Assembly (NCBI GenBank): GCA_027492875.1 | Contig: JAPUDV010000067.1 | Coordinates: 3,180-67,179, forward strand | DNA from: Candidatus Competibacteraceae bacterium | Lineage (GTDB): Bacteria > Pseudomonadota > Gammaproteobacteria > Competibacterales > Competibacteraceae | DNA: 64,000 nt | Direction of reading: 5' to 3' | Shown: one piece after another, positions 27,141-34,451 of the stretch | Layout: every line of letters begins with the position of its first letter | Numbering within the stretch: position 1 is the first letter of the stretch | Notes under the pieces: generated by a model | What the model saw: the letters and a program-made list of their open reading frames with translations, nothing else | Databases searched by the model: none | Told to the model about the DNA's origin: nothing | Translations under genes and position numbers: made by a program

Positions 27141-28837
27141 GAATCATCCTCGTATTTGATGGGCAGCACCACCTGCCAGCGGCAGCCCGTGCCGTAATCG
27201 GGATCGAGAGTGATCATGCCGCGCTGTTCGTTGACCACTTCCTGCACCATGGCCAGGCCCAGGCCAACATGGGTGGCGGCGCGCTTGGTGGTGAAGAACG
27301 GCTCGAAAATCCGCCAATGCAGGTCCGCGGCCACGCCGGGGCCGGTGTCCTCGATCACCACCGATACCGTTTGCTCCTGAGTCGCGGTGGTGATGCGCAG
27401 TTCGCGCGGCTGGTGGCGGTTGCTGTCCATGGCGTCCAGGGCGTTGTCGATCAATTGCTTGAACATGCCGCGCAGGCGACCGGCCCGCGCGGTGACGGCA
27501 GGCAGCATCGGCGCGGGTTTCCAGTCGACGACGGTGCCGCCGGCCAGCAGGCGCTGCTTGCACAGTTCCAGCACCTCGCGCAGCAACTGATTGATGTTGA
27601 CCGGCGCCGCCGCTTCCGGCGGCATCGCCGGCACCAGCGCCCGCAGCCGTTCCAGCGCCGTCTGACCGGTCGCGGCGGCCTGATTCAGGGCGTGGCGCAG
27701 GGCGGGATCGGCCTGAGCGCCGCGCCGTTCCAATAGATCGCGGGCGGCGGAGATCAGGTTCATCGGTCCCTGCATCTGGAAGATGGCGGCTTGCAGCGCC
27801 TCGCGCATGCTGCGCACCCGTTCCTGCTCGGCCAGCAGGGCGCGCATGGCGTTCATGCCTACCGCTTCCTGCTGACGCTTGAGCGCGCTGATCTCGTTAG
27901 CCATGAGCAGCAGATAGGTCTGTCGCACCGGTTTGAAAAAGGTGGCGGCGCTGCTGTCCTGTTCGCGGAACCATACGCCCGAACAGGAAAACCAGCGCGG
28001 TTGTCCCTTGCCGCCCGGATCGAAGCTGACCTCCCGATCGCGGAAGCCGTGCTCGGCGCTCGCGCCCCACGGAAAGGTTTCGCCCAGGGTTTCCCGCAGG
28101 GCGCGCAGAAATTCCGCCGCTGGCTCCCGCACCCGCAGGTCGCCGACCAGCTTCTTGTATTCGTGGTTGTCGAGGATGACCCGTCCGTTCTCGTCCAACA
28201 GGGCGATGACCGCCGGGGCGGCGTCCACCATCGATTCGATCAGTGCCTTCTGATAGTGCACCTGTTGTTCCAGATGGTGCATGGCGGTCACATCGCGATG
28301 GATGCCAAGAAAGCAAGCGGTTTCAGCCTGAGGATCCTGGATCGGGATGACGGTCAGCTCCGCCAAATAGACGGTGGACCGCTTGCGGCGATTGACCAGC
28401 AGCCCGGTCCAGGGTTTGCCGCGCTTGATCTGCCGCCACAACTGATCGTAGACCCGGGCCGGCGTGCAACGATCGGAGAGCATGGCGGTGTTTCCGCCGA
28501 TGACTTCGCTGGCGGTATAGCCGGTGACCTCGGTGAAGGCCGGGTTGACGTAGAGGATGTTGGCGTGGGTGTCGGTGAGGCAGACGGCGATGGTCAACTG
28601 GTCCACCACCTTGGCGAACACCCAGGGCGGCAGGATTTCTGCAGCGGATTGCACTGCCTTCGCGTCGGTCTGGGAAAAATAGCCGACTGTTTTCTGATCG
28701 TTCTGGGCCATGGGCGTGCTCGGCATTGTGGGGGCTGGAACCGGTTGGGAAACGACATGCAACTTTATGGCCAGTAAGGGACGCGCTCGGCCAGGGCCGG
28801 GCGCGAGCGGCGGGGTTACGGCGAGATCCGTCTCCAT
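27137..28837 (-). CDS. nifL: Nitrogen-fixation regulatory flavoprotein NifL
   Basis: NifL holds NifA inactive when oxygen or fixed nitrogen is present. The 566-residue product has a first PAS domain (about residues 75-185, binding FAD in relatives: ILYVNPAFTEVTGYTASEV), a second PAS (about 205-330), a kinase-like central helix region and a C-terminal GHKL domain with DNALDAMDSN, EDTGPGVA and VGLGLAMVQ. In the central region, where kinases have the phosphoacceptor His, this protein reads AAIFQMQGPMNLISA, so no phosphotransfer is expected. Later ATGs at 28726 and 28711 would shorten the N-terminus by 37 or 42 residues and may be the true start. nifL is coupled to nifA and diverges from rnfA. 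Confidence 0.95.
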   Translation of the reverse strand: METDLAVTPPLAPGPGRARPLLAIKLHVVSQPVPAPTMPSTPMAQNDQKTVGYFSQTDAKAVQSAAEILPPWVFAKVVDQLTIAVCLTDTHANILYVNPAFTEVTGYTASEVIGGNTAMLSDRCTPARVYDQLWRQIKRGKPWTGLLVNRRKRSTVYLAELTVIPIQDPQAETACFLGIHRDVTAMHHLEQQVHYQKALIESMVDAAPAVIALLDENGRVILDNHEYKKLVGDLRVREPAAEFLRALRETLGETFPWGASAEHGFRDREVSFDPGGKGQPRWFSCSGVWFREQDSSAATFFKPVRQTYLLLMANEISALKRQQEAVGMNAMRALLAEQERVRSMREALQAAIFQMQGPMNLISAARDLLERRGAQADPALRHALNQAAATGQTALERLRALVPAMPPEAAAPVNINQLLREVLELCKQRLLAGGTVVDWKPAPMLPAVTARAGRLRGMFKQLIDNALDAMDSNRHQPRELRITTATQEQTVSVVIEDTGPGVAADLHWRIFEPFFTTKRAATHVGLGLAMVQEVVNEQRGMITLDPDYGTGCRWQVVLPIKYEDDS

Positions 28838-28906
28838 CTTCCATCCGTCGTCTTTTCATCCGCAATGCGGCATTCATGACAAACGAGCCCTGCTTTTCCT
28901 CGCCAT

Positions 28907-28922
28907 TGTTGTGAATCTCACA
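28907..28922 (+). promoter_or_regulatory. NifA upstream activator site of rnfA
   Basis: TGT-TGTGAATCTC-ACA matches the TGT-N10-ACA consensus exactly and sits 95 bp upstream of the sigma-54 promoter, the usual distance for enhancer binding. It lies inside the nifL-rnfA gap, so NifA bound here could act on rnf and possibly on its own operon. Confidence 0.7.
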
Positions 28923-29001
28923 ATGTTCCCGTGATCGGCCGGAAAGAATCGTGATCGGCAAGGCATTGAACGACTAGGGAATGGCGCACATTCAATCCTG
29001 T

Positions 29002-29016
29002 TGGCACGATTGCTGC
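29002..29016 (+). promoter_or_regulatory. Sigma-54 promoter of the rnf operon
   Basis: TGGCACGATTGCTGC has GG and GC at the required 10-base spacing and a full TGGCAC -24 box. It lies 33 bp upstream of the rnfA ATG. With the NifA site at 28907 this makes a complete NifA-dependent promoter. Confidence 0.82.
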
Positions 29017-29048
29017 CGGATAGCGTAACAGGAACGTGGAGAACTGTG

Positions 29049-29630
29049 ATGCGGGATTACCTGTTCATCTTGTTGGGCGCGGCGCTGGTCAACAACGTGG
29101 TGCTGGTGCGATTTCTCGGGCTGTGCCCGTTCATGGGTGTGTCGAACAAGATCGATTCGGCCCTGGGCATGGGCATGGCGACCACCTTCGTGCTGACCTT
29201 GGCGGTCGCGGCCAGTTGGCTGCTGGAGCACTACCTGCTGGCCCCGCTCGGTATCGAGTTTTTGCGCATCCTGGCGTTCATCCTGGTGATCGCCGCCCTG
29301 GTGCAGTTCACCGAGATGTTCGTGCGCAAGGCCAGTCCGACCCTCCATCAGGTGCTGGGCATCTACCTGCCACTGATCACCACCAACTGCGCGGTGTTCG
29401 GCATGGCGCTGCTCAACGTCCAGCAAAAGCACGATTTTCTCAGCAGTCTGTTGTACGGCTGCGGCTCCGCGCTGGGGTTCACCCTGGTGATGGTGCTGTT
29501 CGCGGGGATTCGAGAGCGACTGGCGTTGGCCAGCGTGCCGGCGACTTTTGCCGGCGCTCCCATCGCCTTCATCGCCGCCGGCCTGCTGGCGCTGGCGTTC
29601 ATGGGGTTTGCGGGATTACCGGCGCATTAG
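29049..29630 (+). CDS. rnfA: Rnf electron transport complex subunit RnfA
   Basis: RnfA is one of the two related inner-membrane subunits of the Rnf complex, which moves electrons between NADH and ferredoxin coupled to ion flow; in diazotrophs it supplies low-potential electrons to nitrogenase. The 193-residue protein has six hydrophobic segments and the typical [20 protein letters not shown] and [20 protein letters not shown] motifs, each with a cysteine that frames the intramembrane iron-sulfur site in relatives. The ATG at 29049 follows GGAG; the frame from 29001 would start inside the promoter. It opens the operon rnfABCDGEH. Confidence 0.96.
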   Translation: MRDYLFILLGAALVNNVVLVRFLGLCPFMGVSNKIDSALGMGMATTFVLTLAVAASWLLEHYLLAPLGIEFLRILAFILVIAALVQFTEMFVRKASPTLHQVLGIYLPLITTNCAVFGMALLNVQQKHDFLSSLLYGCGSALGFTLVMVLFAGIRERLALASVPATFAGAPIAFIAAGLLALAFMGFAGLPAH

Positions 29631-29645
29631 AGGAGAGAAGAAAAC

Positions 29646-30170
29646 ATGATTGTCGCCATGACCACCTTGACCGGCCTGGGTCTGCTGCTGGGTCTGCTAT
29701 TGAGTCTGGCCGCCCGCGTGTTCCAGACACCGGGCAACGCTCTGTGTGAGGAAATCACCGAGTTGCTGCCCGGCGTGAACTGCGGGCAGTGCGGTTATCC
29801 CGGTTGCGCCGCCGCCTCAGAAGCGCTGGTGGCCGGCGGCGCGTCACCCGCGCTGTGTCCGCCCGGCGGCGCGGTGCTGGCTCGGACGCTGGCGGCCCGG
29901 CTGGGGCGGACGCTGGATGCCGCGGGAGGCCCGCCGCTGCTGGCCGAGATCGACGAAAGCCTTTGCATCGGCTGTGCCCATTGCGGCAAGCGTTGCGCCA
30001 CCGACGCCATCATCGGCGCGCCCAAGCAGATTCACGCCGTTTTCCAGGAAGCTTGCACCGGCTGCGGGCTGTGCGTCGAAGTCTGTCCGACCGAATGCCT
30101 GCAACTACGTCCCCAGAAACCGACTTTCGAGAGCTGGTGCTGGCCCAAGCCGGCGCTGGTGGGAGTGTGA
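29646..30170 (+). CDS. rnfB: Rnf complex ferredoxin subunit RnfB
   Basis: RnfB is the membrane-anchored iron-sulfur subunit that exchanges electrons with soluble ferredoxin or flavodoxin. The 174-residue product has one N-terminal membrane helix (TLTGLGLLLGLLLSLAARV), a [4Fe-4S] region with CGQCGYPGC and a later LCPPGG, and two bacterial ferredoxin motifs, CIGCAHCGKRCATD and CTGCGLCVEVCPTEC. The first of these lacks the usual Pro after the last Cys (Ala instead). The ATG has AGGAGAG upstream and comes 15 bp after rnfA. Confidence 0.95.
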   Translation: MIVAMTTLTGLGLLLGLLLSLAARVFQTPGNALCEEITELLPGVNCGQCGYPGCAAASEALVAGGASPALCPPGGAVLARTLAARLGRTLDAAGGPPLLAEIDESLCIGCAHCGKRCATDAIIGAPKQIHAVFQEACTGCGLCVEVCPTECLQLRPQKPTFESWCWPKPALVGV

Positions 30171-30173
30171 ACG

Positions 30174-31643
30174 ATGCGTCTGCATGACTTTCGCGGCGGC
30201 GTCCATCCGCCCGGTCAAAAACATCTCAGCGCCGGACGGCCGATCCAGTCCCTGCCGTTGCCGCCGCGTCTCTATATCCCGTTGCAGCAACACGCCGGCA
30301 CGCCCGCGCTGCCGGTGGTGACGATCGGTCAGCAGGTCGGTAAGGGTGAATTGCTGGCCCGCGCGCAGGGCGCCACCTCCGCCCCGTTGCACGCGCCCAG
30401 CTCCGGACGGATCGCCGCCATCGGCGAGTTCACCGCGCCGCATGCCTCGGGCTTGCCGCTGCCGACCATCATTCTCGACACCGACGGCGAGGAGCGCTGG
30501 GCCGAGCGCGAGCCGCCGTCCGATCCCTTCGACCTGAGCCCGGAAGAAGTCGCGCATCGGGTCGGCGCCGCTGGCATCGTCGGCATGGGCGGCGCCAACT
30601 TTCCGGCGTCGGTCAAGCTCAGCAAGGCGCGCCAGGCCGGTGTGCATACCCTGGTGATCAACGGCGCGGAGTGCGAGCCGTATGTGACCTGCGACGACCA
30701 GCTCATGCGCGAACGAGCGCGGGAGATCGTCGACGGCATCGCCATCATGCTGCACGCCTTGCAAGCGTCGCGCGCCGTGGTCGCCATCGAGAACAACAAG
30801 CCGGAGGCGCTTCAGGCCATGGACGACGCCTGCCGGCACGATGCCCGGATCGAGGTGCTGAACCTGCCCAGCCGTTATCCCGCCGGCTCGGCCAAGCAGT
30901 TGATTCAACTGCTGACCGGCCTGGAAACGCCGGCCGGTGGGCGCGGCACCGACACGGGACTCCTGGTGCACAACGTCGGCACCGCCTACGCGGTCCATCG
31001 GGCGTTGCGCCACGACCGGCCGCTGATCTCGCGCATCGTCACGGTCAGCGGCGGCGCGGTGCCGGAGCCGCGCAATCTGGAGGTTCCCATCGGCGCGCTG
31101 GCAGCCGATCTGCTGGCCTACTGCGGCGGCGTCAGCGACGGGCGTGCCCGCCTGCTGATGGGCGGACCGATGATGGGGCTGCCGCTGCCCGGCCCTCAGG
31201 TGCCGGTGATCAAGGGCACCAACGGCATTCTGGCGCTGACTCCCGACGAAATCGGGGAGGCGCACGAGCCATCGCCGTGCATCCGCTGTGGCCGCTGCGT
31301 GGACGCCTGTCCGATGGGTCTGCTGCCGCTGGAATTGTCCAAACGGGCGCGTGGCGAGGACTGGGAGGGTATCCAGGCGCTGGGCTTGAACGACTGCATG
31401 TCCTGCGGTTCCTGCGCGTATGTCTGTCCGTCGCATATCCCCCTGCCGCAATACTTCGCCTACGCGCGCGGCATGTTGGCGGCGCAACGGCGCGAGGAGC
31501 AGAAGGCGCGACGTACCCGCGAGTTGATGGAACAGCGCCAGGCGCGGTTCGAGCGGCAGGAGCGGGCCAAGGCGGAAGCGGCGGCGCTGCGGCGGGCACA
31601 GAAGAAACAGCCCGTCACGGTTCTGGAAGACGATGAGGATTAA
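30174..31643 (+). CDS. rnfC: Rnf complex NADH-binding subunit RnfC
   Basis: RnfC is the peripheral subunit that takes NADH and holds FMN and two [4Fe-4S] clusters. In the 489-residue product, GIVGMGGANFPASVKLS (near residue 138) is the flavin/NADH-binding glycine-rich loop, INGAECEPYVTCDD follows, and the cluster motifs CIRCGRCVDACP and CMSCGSCAYVCP lie near 365-415. A long charged helix rich in Arg, Glu and Ala, likely coiled coil, forms the C-terminus and ends in EDDED. The gene starts 3 bp after rnfB. It is shorter than the Enterobacteria RsxC, whose Ala-rich repeat tail is absent here. Confidence 0.96.
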   Translation: MRLHDFRGGVHPPGQKHLSAGRPIQSLPLPPRLYIPLQQHAGTPALPVVTIGQQVGKGELLARAQGATSAPLHAPSSGRIAAIGEFTAPHASGLPLPTIILDTDGEERWAEREPPSDPFDLSPEEVAHRVGAAGIVGMGGANFPASVKLSKARQAGVHTLVINGAECEPYVTCDDQLMRERAREIVDGIAIMLHALQASRAVVAIENNKPEALQAMDDACRHDARIEVLNLPSRYPAGSAKQLIQLLTGLETPAGGRGTDTGLLVHNVGTAYAVHRALRHDRPLISRIVTVSGGAVPEPRNLEVPIGALAADLLAYCGGVSDGRARLLMGGPMMGLPLPGPQVPVIKGTNGILALTPDEIGEAHEPSPCIRCGRCVDACPMGLLPLELSKRARGEDWEGIQALGLNDCMSCGSCAYVCPSHIPLPQYFAYARGMLAAQRREEQKARRTRELMEQRQARFERQERAKAEAAALRRAQKKQPVTVLEDDED

Positions 31644-31658
31644 GGTAAGGGCCACCGC

Positions 31659-32780
31659 ATGAACTTAAATCGACTGGCCGGTGCTCCTCACGCCCACGAC
31701 CGGGACAGCGTGCCGCGCCTGATGAGCGCGGTGCTGCTGGCGATCCTGCCCGCTACCTTATACGGCCTTTTTTTATTTGGCTGGCCGGCCTTCAACCTGT
31801 TGGCGATCACCGTCCTGGTGGGCTTGGCCTGCGAGGCCGGCTGCCTGTGGCTGGCGGGGCGACCGGTTCGCACCGGAGTCAAGGACGGTTCGGCGTTGCT
31901 GACTGGGATGCTGCTGGCCCTGTCGCTGCCGCCCTGGGCGCCGTGGTGGATCGGCGCCATCGGCGCCGCCTTCGCCGTCGTGGTCGGCAAGCAGGTGTTC
32001 GGCGGCACCGGCCAGAACATTTTCAATCCGGCGATGCTGGCGCGGGTGATGCTACTGGTGTCGTTTCCGGTGGAAATGACCACCTGGTTGACACCGCATC
32101 CCTGGTGGTCCGGGACATCGCCGGGATGGTTGGAAGGCTGGCTGATCACGCTCGGCCATTTCAGCGCGACCGACGGGGTGACCGGCGCCACCATCCTGGG
32201 TTACGCCCGCACCGAGTTAGGCATGAATCATTCCCTGAGCCAGATTTTACCGGGGCATTATCAGGCCGGCGCCGCCGCGCTGGGTTGGACCGGCGGCAGT
32301 CTGGGCGAAACCGCCGAATGGCTGGTGCTGCTCGGTGGGCTGTGGCTACTGCGGCGGCGGGTGATCACCTGGCCTATTCCGGCGGGGATGCTGGGCGCGG
32401 TGCTGGTGCTGGCCGGTGCGTTTCACCTGCTCGATCCCCAACGCTTCGCCGATCCTGGGCTGCACCTGCTGTCGGGCAGCCTGATGCTCGGGGCGTTTTT
32501 CATCGCCACCGATCCGGTCACATCGCCGGTCGCGCCGCTGGGACAAATCGTGTTCGGCATCGGTTGCGGCGTGCTGGTCTACGCCATCCGCACCTGGGGC
32601 GGCTATCCCGAGGGGGTGGCGTTCGCGGTGGTGCTGATGAACGCCGCCACGCCGCTGATCGACCACTACATCCGCCCACGCGCCTACGGTCGAACCTGGC
32701 GCGGCCAGCCACGACCGGTGCCGGCCCGCGCCAAACAACCGCCCCTGGTGCAGAGATCTGGAGTGGATGCACGTGACTAG
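31659..32780 (+). CDS. rnfD: Rnf complex membrane subunit RnfD
   Basis: RnfD is a multi-pass membrane subunit carrying covalently bound FMN. The 373-residue protein has about ten hydrophobic segments; DGVTGATILG, near residue 175, holds the threonine that carries FMN in relatives, and VGKQVFGGTGQNIFNPAM and LLSGSLMLGAFFIATDPVTSP are conserved family stretches. It starts 15 bp after rnfC with AAGG upstream. The last 14 bases overlap rnfG, so the two are translationally coupled. The Arg/Pro-rich C-terminal tail after the last helix is probably cytoplasmic. Confidence 0.95.
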   Translation: MNLNRLAGAPHAHDRDSVPRLMSAVLLAILPATLYGLFLFGWPAFNLLAITVLVGLACEAGCLWLAGRPVRTGVKDGSALLTGMLLALSLPPWAPWWIGAIGAAFAVVVGKQVFGGTGQNIFNPAMLARVMLLVSFPVEMTTWLTPHPWWSGTSPGWLEGWLITLGHFSATDGVTGATILGYARTELGMNHSLSQILPGHYQAGAAALGWTGGSLGETAEWLVLLGGLWLLRRRVITWPIPAGMLGAVLVLAGAFHLLDPQRFADPGLHLLSGSLMLGAFFIATDPVTSPVAPLGQIVFGIGCGVLVYAIRTWGGYPEGVAFAVVLMNAATPLIDHYIRPRAYGRTWRGQPRPVPARAKQPPLVQRSGVDARD

Positions 32781-33414
32781 TCACTGGTTGAAACCGGAAA
32801 TCCGGCAAAGCGTGGGATATCCGATTCTGTTGCTGGGTGGGGTGGCGCTGCTGGTCAGCGCGGCGATCGGTATCGCCGACTTGGGAACCCATGCCGATAT
32901 CGCCCAGCGCCAGTTGGAGGATTTGCAGGTCACTTTGCAGCAGGTGGTGCCCGCCGAGTACTACGACAACGAACCGGTGCTCGACACGGTGACCGTTCAA
33001 GAGGGTGATCGGTCGGTGCAAGTCTATCGGGCACGGCGCAAGGGCCAGGTGCAAGCGGTCAGTTTCCGGACTACGGCACCGGGTTACGGCAGTTCGGAGA
33101 TGGTGATGATCGTCGGGGTGGACCGCGACGGCAAGCTACTGGGAGTGCGGGTAATCAGCCACTCCGAGACGCCAGGCTTGGGCGACAAGATCGAAACGAG
33201 TAAATCCAACTGGATTCTCGGGTTCACCGGTCGCTCGCTGAACGATCCACCGCCGGCTGGCTGGGGCGTCAAAAAAGATGGTGGGGTCTTTGACCAGTTC
33301 ACCGGCGCGACCATCACTCCGCGCGCGGTGGTCAAGTCGATCAAGGGTGGATTGGAGTTCTTCGCCAACCATCGTGCGGTGTTACTGGATGAATCGAGCG
33401 GAGGCAATAACTGA
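32767..33414 (+). CDS. rnfG: Rnf complex FMN-binding subunit RnfG
   Basis: RnfG is a periplasmic subunit anchored by one N-terminal helix and loaded with covalent FMN. The 215-residue product has the helix at residues 16-38 (YPILLLGGVALLVSAAIGIA), then a soluble domain with GVDRDGKLLGVRVISHSETPG and the flavin attachment motif FTGATITPRAVV, whose second Thr is the FMN-linked residue in characterised members. Its start overlaps the rnfD stop, and its stop overlaps the rnfE start by one base (TGATG at 33412-33416). Confidence 0.95.
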   Translation: MHVTSHWLKPEIRQSVGYPILLLGGVALLVSAAIGIADLGTHADIAQRQLEDLQVTLQQVVPAEYYDNEPVLDTVTVQEGDRSVQVYRARRKGQVQAVSFRTTAPGYGSSEMVMIVGVDRDGKLLGVRVISHSETPGLGDKIETSKSNWILGFTGRSLNDPPPAGWGVKKDGGVFDQFTGATITPRAVVKSIKGGLEFFANHRAVLLDESSGGNN

Positions 33415-34088
33415 TGAACGACTATCGCGGTATCTTTGCCGACGGCCTATGGAACAACAACGTGGTGTTCACTCAGATGTTGGCGTTGTGTCCGCTGATG
33501 GCGGTAACCACCACCGCCACCAACGGTCTCGGCATGGGGCTGGCTACCACAGGCGTTCTTTTAACATCGAATATCGTCATTGCCATCCTCCGCGACTTTG
33601 TGGCTCAGGAAGTGCGAATTCCGGTGTTCGTGCTGTTGATCGCATCCTTGGTGACGTTGGCCGACATGGCGATCAACGCCTGGCTGCATGAGTTGTACAA
33701 GGTGCTGGGTCTGTTCATCCCGTTGATTGTCGTGAACTGTAGTGTGCTGGGCCGCGCCGAGTCGTTCGCCTCCAAGCAACCCGTTCTGGCCTCGGCGGCG
33801 GACGGTTTGGCAATGGGGCTGGGTTATACCCTGGCGTTGACCGTGATCGGTGGTTGCCGCGAGATAGTGGGCAGCGCCACCTTGTTCGCGCACGCATCGC
33901 TGCTGCTGGGTGATGGTTTCGCCTTCCTGGAAACCACGCTGATCAAGGATTATCACGGCTTTTTGCTGATGTTGCTGCCACCGGGTGGATTTCTGGTGCT
34001 GGGGTTTTTGCTGGCCGGTAAACGAGTCATCGAACGGGTTACCGAAACGAGTGGGGTTAAGGAAGAATTTCATTGCAGTGTCCAATGA
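33414..34088 (+). CDS. rnfE: Rnf complex membrane subunit RnfE
   Basis: RnfE is the second of the paired inner-membrane subunits and is a relative of RnfA. The 224-residue protein has six hydrophobic segments and the mirrored motifs NNVVFTQMLALCPLMAVTT and LGLFIPLIVVNCSVLGRAE, each with one cysteine at the predicted cluster position. Overlap with rnfG indicates coupled translation. The C-terminal extension after the last helix (RVIERVTETSGVKEEFHCSV) is cytoplasmic by prediction. Confidence 0.95.
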   Translation: MNDYRGIFADGLWNNNVVFTQMLALCPLMAVTTTATNGLGMGLATTGVLLTSNIVIAILRDFVAQEVRIPVFVLLIASLVTLADMAINAWLHELYKVLGLFIPLIVVNCSVLGRAESFASKQPVLASAADGLAMGLGYTLALTVIGGCREIVGSATLFAHASLLLGDGFAFLETTLIKDYHGFLLMLLPPGGFLVLGFLLAGKRVIERVTETSGVKEEFHCSVQ

Positions 34089-34132
34089 GTTACGACTTGT
34101 GATTGCAATACAGACCGCGTGAAGGAGGGTCT

Positions 34133-34423
34133 ATGCACGTTAGCGTCGCTTATGCCGAGTCGGACCATCAGATCTGGCTGTCCCTGGATATACCCGAAGG
34201 GAGCACGGTGCAACAGGCCATCGAATTATCCGGTGTCCTGACCCGTTACCCGCATCTGAATCTCAAGAAAAACAAGATCGGGATTTTTGGCAAACTTGCC
34301 AAGCCGACCGCACCGCTGGAAGCGGGGGATCGGGTGGAAATCTACCGGCCGATCACGGTCGATCCCAAGACCGTGCCGCAACGGAAAATCACCCTGCTGG
34401 ATGAGGATGAGGACGACGATTGA
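34133..34423 (+). CDS. rnfH: RnfH-like small ubiquitin-fold protein
   Basis: RnfH is a small beta-grasp protein found at the end of nif-linked rnf operons and, as RatB, elsewhere. The 96-residue product starts MHVSVAYAESDHQIWLSLDI and contains the family core NKIGIFGKLAKPTAPLEAGDRVEIYRPIT. It ends with a very acidic tail (DEDEDDD). The ATG at 34133 follows GAAGGAGGG; the frame from 34103 adds ten residues with no ribosome binding site of its own. The function in Rnf is not established; it may help assembly or maturation. Confidence 0.92.
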   Translation: MHVSVAYAESDHQIWLSLDIPEGSTVQQAIELSGVLTRYPHLNLKKNKIGIFGKLAKPTAPLEAGDRVEIYRPITVDPKTVPQRKITLLDEDEDDD

Positions 34424-34451
34424 TTCGGGTCGATCTTTTCCTTTTCCTGAA

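Noticed and set aside
28907-28922. A CRP site (TGTGA...TCACA) in the nifL-rnfA gap
   Set aside because: The half-sites are only three bases apart instead of six; the TGT-N10-ACA reading as a NifA site fits exactly.
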